Shown: in pieces, positions 45,896-55,124 of the stretch
How positions within the stretch are numbered: the stretch's first letter is position 1
Layout: every line of letters starts with the position of its first letter
Source of the DNA: Semisulcospira habei
Lineage: Eukaryota; Mollusca; Gastropoda; Semisulcospiridae
DNA length: 64,000 nucleotides
Direction of reading: 5' to 3'
Assembly: GCA_036245525.1 (NCBI GenBank)
Contig: BTPG01000005.1
Span: 127,698,620-127,762,619, forward strand
Translations under genes and position numbers: made by a program
The notes under the pieces: generated by a model
Told to the model about the DNA's origin: nothing
The model's database searches: none
Seen by the model: only the letters and a program-made list of their open reading frames with translations

Positions 45896-46080
45896 ATCTG
45901 GAAGAAAGATACCTTGCAGAATCTTTTTTAGGGATGTCACGATCTTTTGACCACGTCCCGGATTTAGATTCTCCAATGAGGTGGAAAGATCGTGACAGCC
46001 CTACAACAGAATCTGCGGCAATGGAGTCGAAAGATCGTGACAGCCTTACAACAGATCCTGCAAGGTATCTTTCTTCGTAA
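45896..46080. repeat. Inverted repeat with internal tandem copy
   Basis: GAAGAAAGATACCTTGCAG at left pairs with CTGCAAGGTATCTTTCTTC at right. Inside, GGTGGAAAGATCGTGACAGCC and AGTCGAAAGATCGTGACAGCC are tandem, with a partial inverted GATGTCACGATCTTTTGACC on the left. Confidence 0.7.
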
Positions 46081-46635
46081 CAAAGGCAGAATCAGAAACA
46101 GTATTCATTCTTCCATACTGAATTCGGTTACATTCTGCGCGTTTCCCATAAGCATATCGAAAGAATCTGGCATCCAAACCACCGACGAAACTCGACAAAA
46201 ACATCCGGGACCATGCACGGATATCCTAAAAAGACGACTTTCATTATCTTCTTCATTATCTTTACTGTTTCCGTTCTGTTTTGGCAACTGGAGGGTAAAA
46301 AAGGTTCTAAAAGCAATGTTTTAGTATGAATGAAAGTAAATTCCGTTTGTTTATCATTAACTGTGCAATGGCCGTTGTAAACGGCAACATTTAAAGATGT
46401 AAAAACGTTGTAAAGCTCACCGTAGTGTCATTAAAGGTGAAATCAGATTGCTTATCATTATCTCAAAATCTTGTGATTCCGGGCCTTAGCAACATTTAAA
46501 GGTGAAGAAGATGCTAAACCAATAATAAAATGAAATCCGTGTGCGTTCCATAATCTTGTAACGTCCGTTCTCTTTGGCAACATTGAAAGAAAAAAATTGT
46601 AAAAAGAAAAAGTTTGAATGGAAATGTAATCCGTT
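46081..46635. other. No gene recognised
   Basis: GCAACATTTAAAGATG, GCAACATTTAAAGGTGAAG and GCAACATTGAAAGAAA recur at about 46387, 46488 and 46580, hinting at diverged ~95 bp units. No coding support. Confidence 0.4.
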
Positions 46636-46735
46636 TCCCAGTTCGCAAAACCATCGGGCCGACGTCGGCCGCACGACTGTGCGCGGACCCACTGTAGCTT
46701 ACGTCGGGCCGACGACCTTTTGCGCAATGGGTTGC
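46636..46735. repeat. Family F palindrome, long form
   Basis: CCCAGTTCGCAAAACCATCGG, GCCGACGTCGGCC, GCACGACTGTGCGCGG, GACCTTTTGCGCAATGGG. Confidence 0.7.
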
Positions 46736-46880
46736 TTTTCATTACCTCTGTAATCGGCCATTTTCTGTAACAATATTTACTCCCTTCATTGTCAGTGACC
46801 AAACATCTGAACTAATAAATTATCATATGCTGACCGCCTGATAACATTTCCACATGAAAAAGACGGATATAAATGTGGCC

Positions 46881-46954
46881 AGCAAAAGACGTGGATCCTC
46901 ATGAACCCCCGCAACTGCGGGGGTTTGTGAATGTCTATGACTATGTCTCTTGCG
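46881..46954. repeat. Family C core, diverged
   Basis: AGCAAAAGACGTGGATCCTC, CCCCCGCAACTGCGGGGG, ATGACTATGTCTCTTGCG. Confidence 0.7.
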
Positions 46955-47056
46955 GAAAGCTCTTGTTCTCTGTGTTAATCCCGGTATTCAAGAGTTAAAA
47001 CGTTTCAAGATAGGTTTTAGCGGCAACAACCTAGATTTGAATACGGATGAAATTCA

Positions 47057-47275
47057 TTTAACTCATTATATCTTCAGGCTGATTTAAAAAAAAAATTGTG
47101 TATTTTCCTATGAAGGCCACGTTACAGTTTAGGAGACAGATCGGCAACAATTTTAGTTCACGGGTGGTGCCAGAATAGCTTGGCGCCTCAGGTGCCAAGC
47201 TATTCTGGCACCACCCTTGAACTATCATAGTCAGATTTATGGGTGTATCAACAATGGGTATATCAGGCCGCAGGA
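47057..47275. mobile_element. Family B MITE, diverged shoulders
   Basis: TTAACTCATTATATCTTCAGG; centre GGGTGGTGCCAGAATAGCTT pairs with its complement around GGCGCCTCAGGTGCC. The right end is lost. Confidence 0.7.
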
Positions 47276-47285
47276 TAAAAAGGTT

Positions 47286-47378
47286 CATAACCGTTTGTCT
47301 GTCGGTAGCCTTGTTGTCAGTCGAGGTGATTCCTGTAGGATTCACCTCGACAAAGCGCTTCCGATAGCCAAATGGACA
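47286..47378. mobile_element. Family A MITE
   Basis: CCGTTTGTCTGTCGGTAGCC, GTCGAGGTGATTCCTGTAGG, ATTCACCTCGACAAAGCGC, CCGATAGCCAAATGGAC. GAGGTG-type arms. Confidence 0.75.
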
Positions 47379-47732
47379 AACTAAGAGAAAGTAGGATCCA
47401 TCATTGAGGGAAGTGTAGAAAGTACATGGATATTTGTTTCTATATCCACTTAATTCGTCAAGGGTCAATTTGAAACATGTATGAGTTGAAGAAACAGCAG
47501 ATGTTTCTTTGCGAAAGGAAAGCATACTACTCCTTTACGACATAAAACGTGGCAAACGTTACTTCCTATGCAAAGCTGTAAAAAAAAAAAAAAAATTCAG
47601 ATTGACCGTTTAGGTTTTTGTTTTAGCTTTTACTTCATTTATTAAATTTCTGTGTATGTGGATAGCCCGCCATACGTTCCACGACCCTTGTCAGGGATAC
47701 AATTGAATTCAATCAGAAAAAAAATTATAGAA
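47379..47732. other. No gene recognised
   Basis: Poly-A at 47580-47595. No coding support. Confidence 0.4.
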
Positions 47733-47930
47733 CAAATAAAAAAGGGCACTACCACCCAGAGAAAGTTGATAACTGAAAGCAAATACGAAGGGCCCTATAC
47801 ACACACAGACTGAAAGTTGATAAACCAAATGAAAAGGGCACTACCACTCAGAAAACGTTGATAAAGCAAACAAAAAGGGCACTACTACTACTCAGACAAT
47901 GTTGATAAATCAAATACAAAGGCTGTGCCT
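47733..47930 (+). repeat. ~44-bp degenerate minisatellite, about 4.5 copies
   Basis: CAAATAAAAAAGGGCACTACC, CAAATACGAAGGGCCCTATAC, CAAATGAAAAGGGCACTACC and CAAACAAAAAGGGCACTACT start successive units, each ending with GTTGATAAA- or GTTGATAAC-like sequence. Confidence 0.8.
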
Positions 47931-48557
47931 TTTTCTTTGCTTTATCAGCTGTGTCTAATTGGATTTAATGCTTTGTATTCGGTCAAAGCTCATGGAATCA
48001 AATAAGTACACAAACTCAACGACAATGACACCACCATATGTAAAGTACAACTAAGATCTCTTACAAGATCAACGGGATCTTTTTAAGGAAGAAAAAAGAT
48101 AAAAACAGGACAAATGCAAGAAAGAGAATAAAAACTTACCAACTTTCTGGTCATTAACGAAAAAATGTTTTCGCCGAAGATTCTAGCTGCAACCTGCCGC
48201 CACGCAATCACTGGTCTGTCTTTTCGACCGATGCAAAATTGTACACTGTGTTCAATACGTATCTCGTCCTGTTGCCTTTTGATTGAAATTATACTTCTTA
48301 ATCACAACACGCACCGTGCCACTGACAGTTCTTCAATAGGCGTGTTGACCACGTGCAAATTGACACAGCTGTCTTCTTATTTGTCCGTAAACCGTCAACT
48401 GATTTACACCGTGTTACTGCGGCGTGGAGCGTGGCCAACCCACCCACTCCACTGAGAAAGTTTATAATAGTGTTCAATAAATCTCGGAGTTTATCTGACA
48501 CTGCTTTACGCCAGGGCCGACACCAAAAACAAACAAACAAAAAAAAAAAATCGATTG
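47931..48557. other. No gene recognised
   Basis: A-rich run at 48537-48550. No coding or repeat support. Confidence 0.4.
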
Positions 48558-48618
48558 CACGCGGTGAGCGAAAGGTCCTCGGGCCGACGTCGGTCCGAGG
48601 ACCTTTTGCTTGCCAGGC
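48558..48618. repeat. Family F palindrome, compact
   Basis: GGTGAGCGAAAGGTCCTCGG pairs with CCGAGGACCTTTTGCTTGCC around GCCGACGTCGGT. Confidence 0.85.
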
Positions 48619-49268
48619 AGTCACTACTGTTTAAACTTTGAACGTTTACGATAGTACACTCGGTGTAATATGATCCGCAAAGCTCTACTACAAGTAGGCC
48701 TGTATCGAGTGCAGTTTCAATAATAATTATTCAAACATTTTTAACATGTGAATTTTTTAAAAAATATATATATTTTACAAAACTTCATCTGATAAACACA
48801 TTTTGTTGGACTGAGACTGAAGCTGAAACCTTTGAAACTATTTCTCTTTGAGCAATATACGAGCAGTCCGCTTGCTTGCAAAGTCCTAACAAGCAAACAA
48901 CACTTAAACCCCCAACAAAAAAACTGAGGATGGAACTTTTTCTGAACTGACTGACTGTCGGAACAAGCCAGCCAACGAACGGCTTTTCGTCTGAACTGAC
49001 TATCACCTATGGATGCGGCCGGAGAGCCAACGAAAGGAAAGCCGGGTAAAAGATGCGTCTCGCAGCTTCCCGTAGCCCGCGACAGGTCCAGAGACTAACA
49101 CGCCGATCGCATGCATCGGTGAATAGGCTGGCTGAGAGGTGAACACAGAGAATGCCGCTACGCAGCTCTCTACCCGGCCTAAAAACTAAAACACCAAGAG
49201 TCTACTTATTTCGAGGAACAGAGACAGGGAGTGTCGGCTCTGAGTCCTAAAGCTGCTATATAACGTGT
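48619..49268. other. No gene recognised
   Basis: No coding or clear repeat support. Confidence 0.4.
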
Positions 49269-49485
49269 GTGCTGGTCTAGCCGTAAGGTCCAGAATCACA
49301 GACCAGCACACGACACTGATTGCCAAAAGTTTGAGTTCTGTACTCTGATCAATGTTTCGAGTGAAACACCCAGAGGCTTCGTCTTTTGAGGAAGAGAGAT
49401 ATTGAGGTGGCCTAATAAGTGCGTGGGCTGGTTTGTGATTTGGGGCTTTACTACAACAAGCCTGAGGGACCGAAATCGGAAAATA
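49269..49485. repeat. Two family D fragments
   Basis: 49269-49312: GTGCTGGTCTAGCCGTAAGG then TCCAGAATCACAGACCAGC, with the left arm shortened. 49424-49485: GGGCTGGTTTGTGATTTGGGG then GGGACCGAAATCGG. Confidence 0.6.
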
Positions 49486-49726
49486 ACTCGTACTCTCCTT
49501 CCAAGTAGCTGAGTTCTGTGAGTGAATTTCAGTGTCGGCGAGAAAATAATATATCAGTACCATTAAATAAATATAGATGGTGCCTACTAAGACAACATTT
49601 ATGAGAGATCACCTTTCATTTATAATTTTCCTGTGTAATCTGTGCCTCCATCATGGATAAGTAATTGAAATGTTGATAATTTCCTCAGTTCAAGGAACAG
49701 TAACGTGGATGTGAATTATTTCTTCT

Positions 49727-49940
49727 TTAACTCATTCTACCCCAACACCGAAATCCCCAAATGTTGCCGTTGTCCTCCGAAGAATGCACTCTAGTGCAGG
49801 ACACAGATCGACCATGATAGTTCAAGGATGATGCCAGAATAGCTTGGCGCCCATAGGCGCCAAGCTATTCTGGCATCACCCTTGAACTATCATGGTCGAT
49901 CCTTATCTTGCTGTGGTGTGTCTGGGGTAGAATGAGTTAA
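49727..49940. mobile_element. Family B MITE, nearly pristine, opposite orientation
   Basis: TTAACTCATTCTACCCCAAC to GGGGTAGAATGAGTTAA. It carries the shoulder order reversed relative to 20308-20524 and 43159-43372, and the same GATGCC/GGCATC arms. Its right TTAA is shared with the next element. Confidence 0.93.
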
Positions 49941-50155
49941 CTCGTTCAGTGATAATTAACGCAGACTAGCTGTGTTCCTGAAATCTTAGTTCATTCAACG
50001 CCAAAAAGCCCCAGCTGTCCGGGGAACATGGATTCAAAGTGATGTCAGCAAGAGGCATAGATCCTCATGAGCCCCCGCAACTGCGGGGGCTCATGAGGAT
50101 CTATACCTCTTGCAATTGGTTGGCGTTCAAATTTTCTAGGCACTGAACGCGTTAC
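49937..50155. mobile_element. Family C MITE abutting family B
   Basis: TTAACTCGTTCAGTGATAATT at left, GGCACTGAACGCGTTAC at right. The core at 50048-50114 has perfect inner CCCCCGCAACTGCGGGGG arms. Confidence 0.88.
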
Positions 50156-50365
50156 GAGTCTGTGCATGATCTAACATATTGTTTTACGGGCTTGAGAATC
50201 AATGAACCTGTGGTGTGTGTGTTTTTTTTTTAATAGGCTGTGGAATCCACGCAGGTCTGTGCAAATGCTGAAATCGATATCTCACGGGCATTGATGAAAC
50301 GATGGCTTTTAGAGGTTTATAACAATTTATGGAAACTTAATAGGCTGGAGATTTGTCTGCAGATG

Positions 50366-50458
50366 TTAACCCTTCGGCTGTCGGTATCGCTTTTTGTCGA
50401 GGTGATTCCTGCAAGAATCACCTCGACAAAAAGCGCTACCAAACAGCCAAATGGTTAA
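50366..50458. mobile_element. Family A MITE with TTAA flanks
   Basis: TTAACCCTTCGGCTGTCGG to AACAGCCAAATGGTTAA. GAGGTGATTCC/AGAATCACCTC arms. Confidence 0.88.
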
Positions 50459-50719
50459 TTGAATGCAGGAGGGAGGCAAACGCACTCACGCGGTCCCTTC
50501 AACCTGTGTAGGAATTTGTTACAAGCGGCACGTACTACTTAGGTGTTACTCGTTGTTGTAGCATGCTGCTTTCAGAGTTACGCTGTGCTGGCTGTATGGG
50601 TGGGCTGCCGGTTCGAATTCATTATGTGTTTTCCCTTTCGTGCATGCCGCCACTGGTATCGTTCACTATTACCGATGGCTGCATGCACAAGAAGGTTGAT
50701 TGGATGCTCCGTGACCTTG

Positions 50720-50788
50720 TTAACCCGTTGGCTGTCGGTAGAGGTTTTTTGGCACGATGACTCCTGCCAAAATCAGTCAAAGGGTGAA
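50720..50788. mobile_element. Family A MITE, shortened
   Basis: TTAACCCGTTGGCTGTCGG, TTGGCACGATGACTCCTGCC, AATCAGTCAAAGGGTGAA. Most of the right arm is deleted. Confidence 0.7.
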
Positions 50789-51312
50789 TATGTTCGTTAG
50801 CGTGCTGAACATTTGTTCACTTTTTTTTTCCTGAGTAGATTGGTTCGTGCATCTGTCGGTGTCAGGTTGACTAACAATTATTTATTGACTAATTATATAG
50901 TCAAGCAGTTAGTTTCACACACCGGGATGGAGGGATTTATGAATGGACTTGATGAATGGATAGGTGGTTTGTTGGTTACTCGATTGCTTGGCTATTTTGA
51001 TCTTATTTCTTGTGTTCAGACGTGTAGTTGATACTTAATTACCCATCTGACTAGAATTACACGATACCGCTTTCAGCAGTGCGCAGATACATACACAATC
51101 TTTTCTGTTTATTTTTCCTTGTACCGACTTAATACTTGGTATATGTCCCTCTTTTTATTCGCGTGTGGTAGAGTTGCTAGATAAACAGGTTATATCGCAG
51201 GTAGTCCTCAGCCTGCCAGTAACAACAATCACACCCTGCAGCCAAACACTATCAGCATAGCTCACTTCCCATCTAAACAATATGTGTTCATCTCATGAAA
51301 GGACTTGTGATC
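50789..51312. other. No gene recognised
   Basis: No coding or repeat support. Confidence 0.4.
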
Positions 51313-51503
51313 TTAAATCATTCAACTCCGACACACCACGGCAAGACATGGATCGAGCGTGATAGTTTAAGGGTTGTGCCAAAATAGCTTGGCGCACAAC
51401 CCTTGAACTATCACGCTCGATCTGTCTCCAGAAGTGTAATACAGTCTTCAGAGGGCAACTTAAAAAAAATTGGGGATTTCGGTCCTGAAGCAAAATGTGT
51501 TAA
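51313..51503. mobile_element. Family B MITE, shortened palindrome
   Basis: TTAAATCATTCAACTCCGAC to CAAAATGTGTTAA. Arms GATCGAGCGTGATAGTTTAA and complement GAACTATCACGCTCGATC; the centre jumps from TTGGCGC into ACAACCC, so the distal half is deleted. The arm has GAGCGTG/CACGCTC, a paired variant. Confidence 0.8.
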
Positions 51504-51517
51504 TGCTACTGTCGGTA

Positions 51518-51748
51518 CTGTTCGATACGAGGCGATGCGATAAAAGCTATGACATCGCGACGCAATGTAAGGGAATGCGATAAGCCGGCGACGCGATGCA
51601 GATGATCCAATACGATGCGATGCGATACGATACGATATTGCACGATAAATAGTACGATACGAAAAAACGCTACGATACAAAAACAAAAAAAAAAAAACAA
51701 AAAAAAAAAAACAAACGCTACGATACGATACGATACGATACGATACGA
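51518..51748. repeat. ATACG/GATGC pentamer array, degenerate then pure
   Basis: CGATACGAGGCGATGCGATA pieces from 51521 to 51665, poly-A/C interruption, then pure CGATA units to 51748. Confidence 0.8.
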
Positions 51749-52004
51749 TAATAATTATATCTTATCACATCAAATGACGCTGTAAAAACTTAAAAACGAA
51801 ACAAAACAAGGCCGGATATATAAAGTGTAAATGAGCTAAACTTGAAATAACAGTTTGTCAGCGATGGCCACGAAAGACGACAATGACGATCAGTTATGTT
51901 TTGATGATGATGAAAACACCGACCAGCGCTCGCATGAATCAGTGACGTAAGACAGATTTCGGCGAATGTATAGCCCAAACTCTCAAAAAATCAATCATTG
52001 TATA

Positions 52005-52150
52005 AAGTGAACGTCGGAAAGCCCCAGCCGTCATAGGAACATGGATAAAAAGTGATCCCAGCAAGAGGCATAGATCTTGATGAGCCCCCGCGACTGCGGA
52101 GGGTCATGAGGATCTATGCCTCTTGCAGTTGGGTGATGTTCAAGTTTTTT
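52005..52150. repeat. Family C element, partial
   Basis: GAAAGCCCCAGCCGTCATAGG, core 52061-52128 (GCAAGAGGCATAGATCTTGA and GGATCTATGCCTCTTGC), right shoulder AGTTGGGTGATGTTCAAG. It meets the following LINE fragment without TTAA. Confidence 0.75.
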
Positions 52151-52235
52151 CAAAGTGAATGAGTTCTATAGTATTTTCTTTCGCAAAAGATCACTGATAT
52201 TGTCCCGCTTTTGTGAAAGTCGTGCTCTCTCAGAC

Positions 52236-53792
52236 CCTGAGCATCTCACCGTCAAGAATTTCTTAAATCCCCTACAATCAGCCTACCGCGTGAGTCACAG
52301 CACGGAAACAGCTTTACTGAAAATCATGAATGACTTGTTGCTTGCACTGGATGATGGTCAGGTTTCTGTTTTACCTTTGCTGGATCTGTCTAGCGCATTT
52401 GATACGATTGACCATAGCACCCTGTTCTGTCGCCTTGAACGTGTCTTTGGTATCCAGGGACAGGTTTTTGATTGGTTCAAATCATATTTGTCTAACCGGT
52501 CACAGACTGTTTCTGTCTGTGGTCATCTTTCAGTTGCAGCCCCTCTGTGTTACGGAGTACCCCAAGGGTCAGTCCTTGGGCCTGTGCTTTTCATTATGTA
52601 TATGCAGCCCTTGTCGGGTGTCATAGCTGCACGCCCAATTTCTCACCACGCGTACGCTGATGACACGCAGTTGTATAAATCAGGCCATGTTGAGCAGGTC
52701 GATGCCATCATCCAGTGTGTGCAACAGTCAGTTTCTGATGTTAGAACTTGGATGATATCCAACAAATTAAAACTGAATGAAGATAAAACAGAAGCCATGC
52801 TAGTTTCCTCTACCAGAATACCTTCCTCCTTACCGCAGTCCATCACAATCCTAGACACTGAAGTTAGTTTTTCTGCTCAGGTGAGAAATCTTGGCGTCAC
52901 CATTGATTGCAGTTTCTCGCTAAAACAACACGTTTTGAATACCTGTTGATCTGCATTTTTTTAAAACTGCGTCGCATTTGCTTCATCAGGCATCTTCTCA
53001 CACCAGAAGCCACTAAAACGCTGGTCTGCTCCTTTGTATTGTCCCGACTTGATTACGGCAATGCACTCCTGTGTGGCTGTCCTCAGTACCTTCTGGATCG
53101 GCTCCAGAGGGTGCAGAACTCAGCAGCACGGCTTGTTGTCAAGGCAAAGAAGTCAGACCACATCACACCCATCCTGCGTTCACTCCGTCGGTTGCCTATC
53201 ACATCCAAAGTACAATACAAAGTTCTGCCCATCTGTCATATCTGTCTGTCTCCTTCTACTGGCCCTGTCTATCTTTCTGAGCTTCTTCATGTGTACACAC
53301 CTTCAAGACAGCTTCGTTCCTCAGGAGACGTTAAACTATTACGCTTTCCAACCGTGAGATCTAAGTCTTTTGGCGAGAGGTCTGTCTCATACCAAGGACC
53401 ATTTCTTTGGAATAAACTCCCACCATCCCTCAGATATGTTGAACCAGCCAATAGTTTCCGGCAGTCTTTAAAGACACATTTATTCCTTTAAACGTGCAAT
53501 CACCGTTATAATTATTTTTGTTTCTGTTTTTGTTGTTGCTGCAGTGAGAGCTGCCTAGTGTATCCATTATTAGTTGTATGGTACACGTACACGTATATCT
53601 TTGGTGTGTGTGAGCATTTCTTGTTGGTGTGTTTACTCTGCCAAGTTTATTTTCCTTGTATATCTCGTTGCGTGAGTGTGTATGTTAGGGCATATTATAT
53701 GTGCTGTAGGATGCAAGGTGTGTGTATGCTAGTATGTCATTTGTACGACGCCTAGAGATTTTCTGTCGAAAGTATAGGCGCCTTAAAATATA

Positions 53793-53871
<79 letters not shown>
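52236..53871 (+). pseudogene. CR1/L2-like retrotransposon, 5'-truncated copy
   Basis: It begins inside the RT fingers (NPLQSAYRVSHSTETALLKI). RT landmarks: LLDLSSAFDTIDHSTLF, YGVPQGSVLGPVLFIM and the catalytic YADDTQLYKS at 52652-52663. Then NKLKLNEDKTEAMLVSSTR and VRNLGVTIDCSFSLKQH, followed by a frameshift near 52945. The frame resumes RHLLTPEATKTLVCSFVLSR, AARLVVKAKKSDHITPILRS and GPFLWNKLPPSLRYVEPANS to a stop at 53491. The 3' UTR has CGCCTAGAG...ATAGGCGCC, then an (ATT)n tail at 53796-53871. Same family as 43938-45135. The endonuclease is absent. Confidence 0.9.
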
Positions 53872-54215
53872 TTGTGACCACAACCAGCCATCTCCCTGCT
53901 GAGCCTGGTGGAGGTATGGCCCGAGTATACGTGTATGTAGCGGGGAGGGACAAAAGGACGTATGGCAAGAAACAAGACAGGATGAATGGCTAAAGGATAC
54001 TCTTGCCGTACTACGTGAGGACTGAAGAGTAGGCAGAGCAAAGGGTTCCTACGCCAGTGCGTTTGCAAGTTTACGTGTAAGTGGGCGCATAATTCCATAA
54101 ATCACTTGGTGCCAAGTTCTACACATTCCGCGAGACAGCCAGCACAATGCGGGATCTTCAGTGACAAACCTGATAGACAGTCCGCATGCAGTCTAGTAGC
54201 GAACTCTTCACATCT
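53872..54215. other. No gene recognised
   Basis: Nothing supported beyond the flanking LINE tail. Confidence 0.4.
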
Positions 54216-54284
54216 GCGAGAGACATAGATCTTCATCACCCCCTGCAGCACGAAGGGGCTCATGAATACCTATACCTCTTGCAT
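54216..54284. repeat. Family C core, diverged
   Basis: TGCGAGAGACATAGATCTTC and GAATACCTATACCTCTTGC. Confidence 0.6.
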
Positions 54285-54400
54285 GGCAAGAACGAGGTCT
54301 TTTTCTGTCTGTATTCTTCAAAAATATAAGACCGTCGGGTTTTCTGTTCATATAACTATACACTGATGTAAAGTCACTTATACAGCGGCTCTATTTTTCT

Positions 54401-54467
54401 GCAAGAGGTATAGATTCTCATGAGCCCCTGGAGGATGCAGGGGCTCATGAGAATCTTTGCCTCTTGC
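54401..54467. repeat. Family C core, TAGATTCTC variant
   Basis: GCAAGAGGTATAGATTCTCATG pairs with CATGAGAATCTTTGCCTCTTGC; inner CCCCTGGAGGATGCAGGGG. Confidence 0.8.
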
Positions 54468-54649
54468 TGGTAGAGATCGGCTCTATCTGCATCCTCAGTT
54501 TCAGTGAGGGAAATTATCTGGACGCACTATACGGCCATACGCGCACTATTAATGTGGTTAGGACGAAACTCAACGATATAATTCCTTTTCAGTGTAGAGT
54601 TTTCCGATGTTGGTAGCCGTCCTCTAAAACTGCACGTGCACCATCGACC

Positions 54650-55010
54650 TGAGAAGGATCGATTGCAATATTTAAAGGGTAATGCCAGATTAGCTTGAAG
54701 CATTGCGAAATATGCTGTTACCCCTAAACTATCATGGACAATCCATGACGTTCCTTATAAGTTTTTTATCTGCTCACAGAAGGCGTTCAACGGCTACTGC
54801 GTGCCGGACCTGCGAACGCAAAGTTGATTAATTTTGACTCTAGTAACCCTAACCCGTTTAGCCCCGACGAACTGCAGCGGCAGATGCACTAACCACGATA
54901 AATCAAGGCGCCAAGCTAAATTGGTACAACCCTTGAATTAACATGGTCGATGCGCCTCCTGCAGCTGGTACATAGTCGTTAGGGGACACTTCCAAAACCC
55001 GTGGGTTAAA
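54650..55010. repeat. Two degraded family B copies
   Basis: 54650-54760: GGGTAATGCCAGATTAGCTTG and AACTATCATGGACAATCC. 54860-55010: TTTAGCCCCGACGAACTGC, AAGGCGCCAAGCTAAATTGG, CCTCCTGCAGCTGG, GGGTTAAATGGG. Confidence 0.55.
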
Positions 55011-55124
55011 TGGGATAAAGTGACCCGCTCCAGGCAGTAAGGGTTAATAAACTATGAGGCATAAAAAACGCGAAAAAGAAAGGAACCATTAAAACCTTAA
55101 TAATGTTATGACAGATTGGAATGA

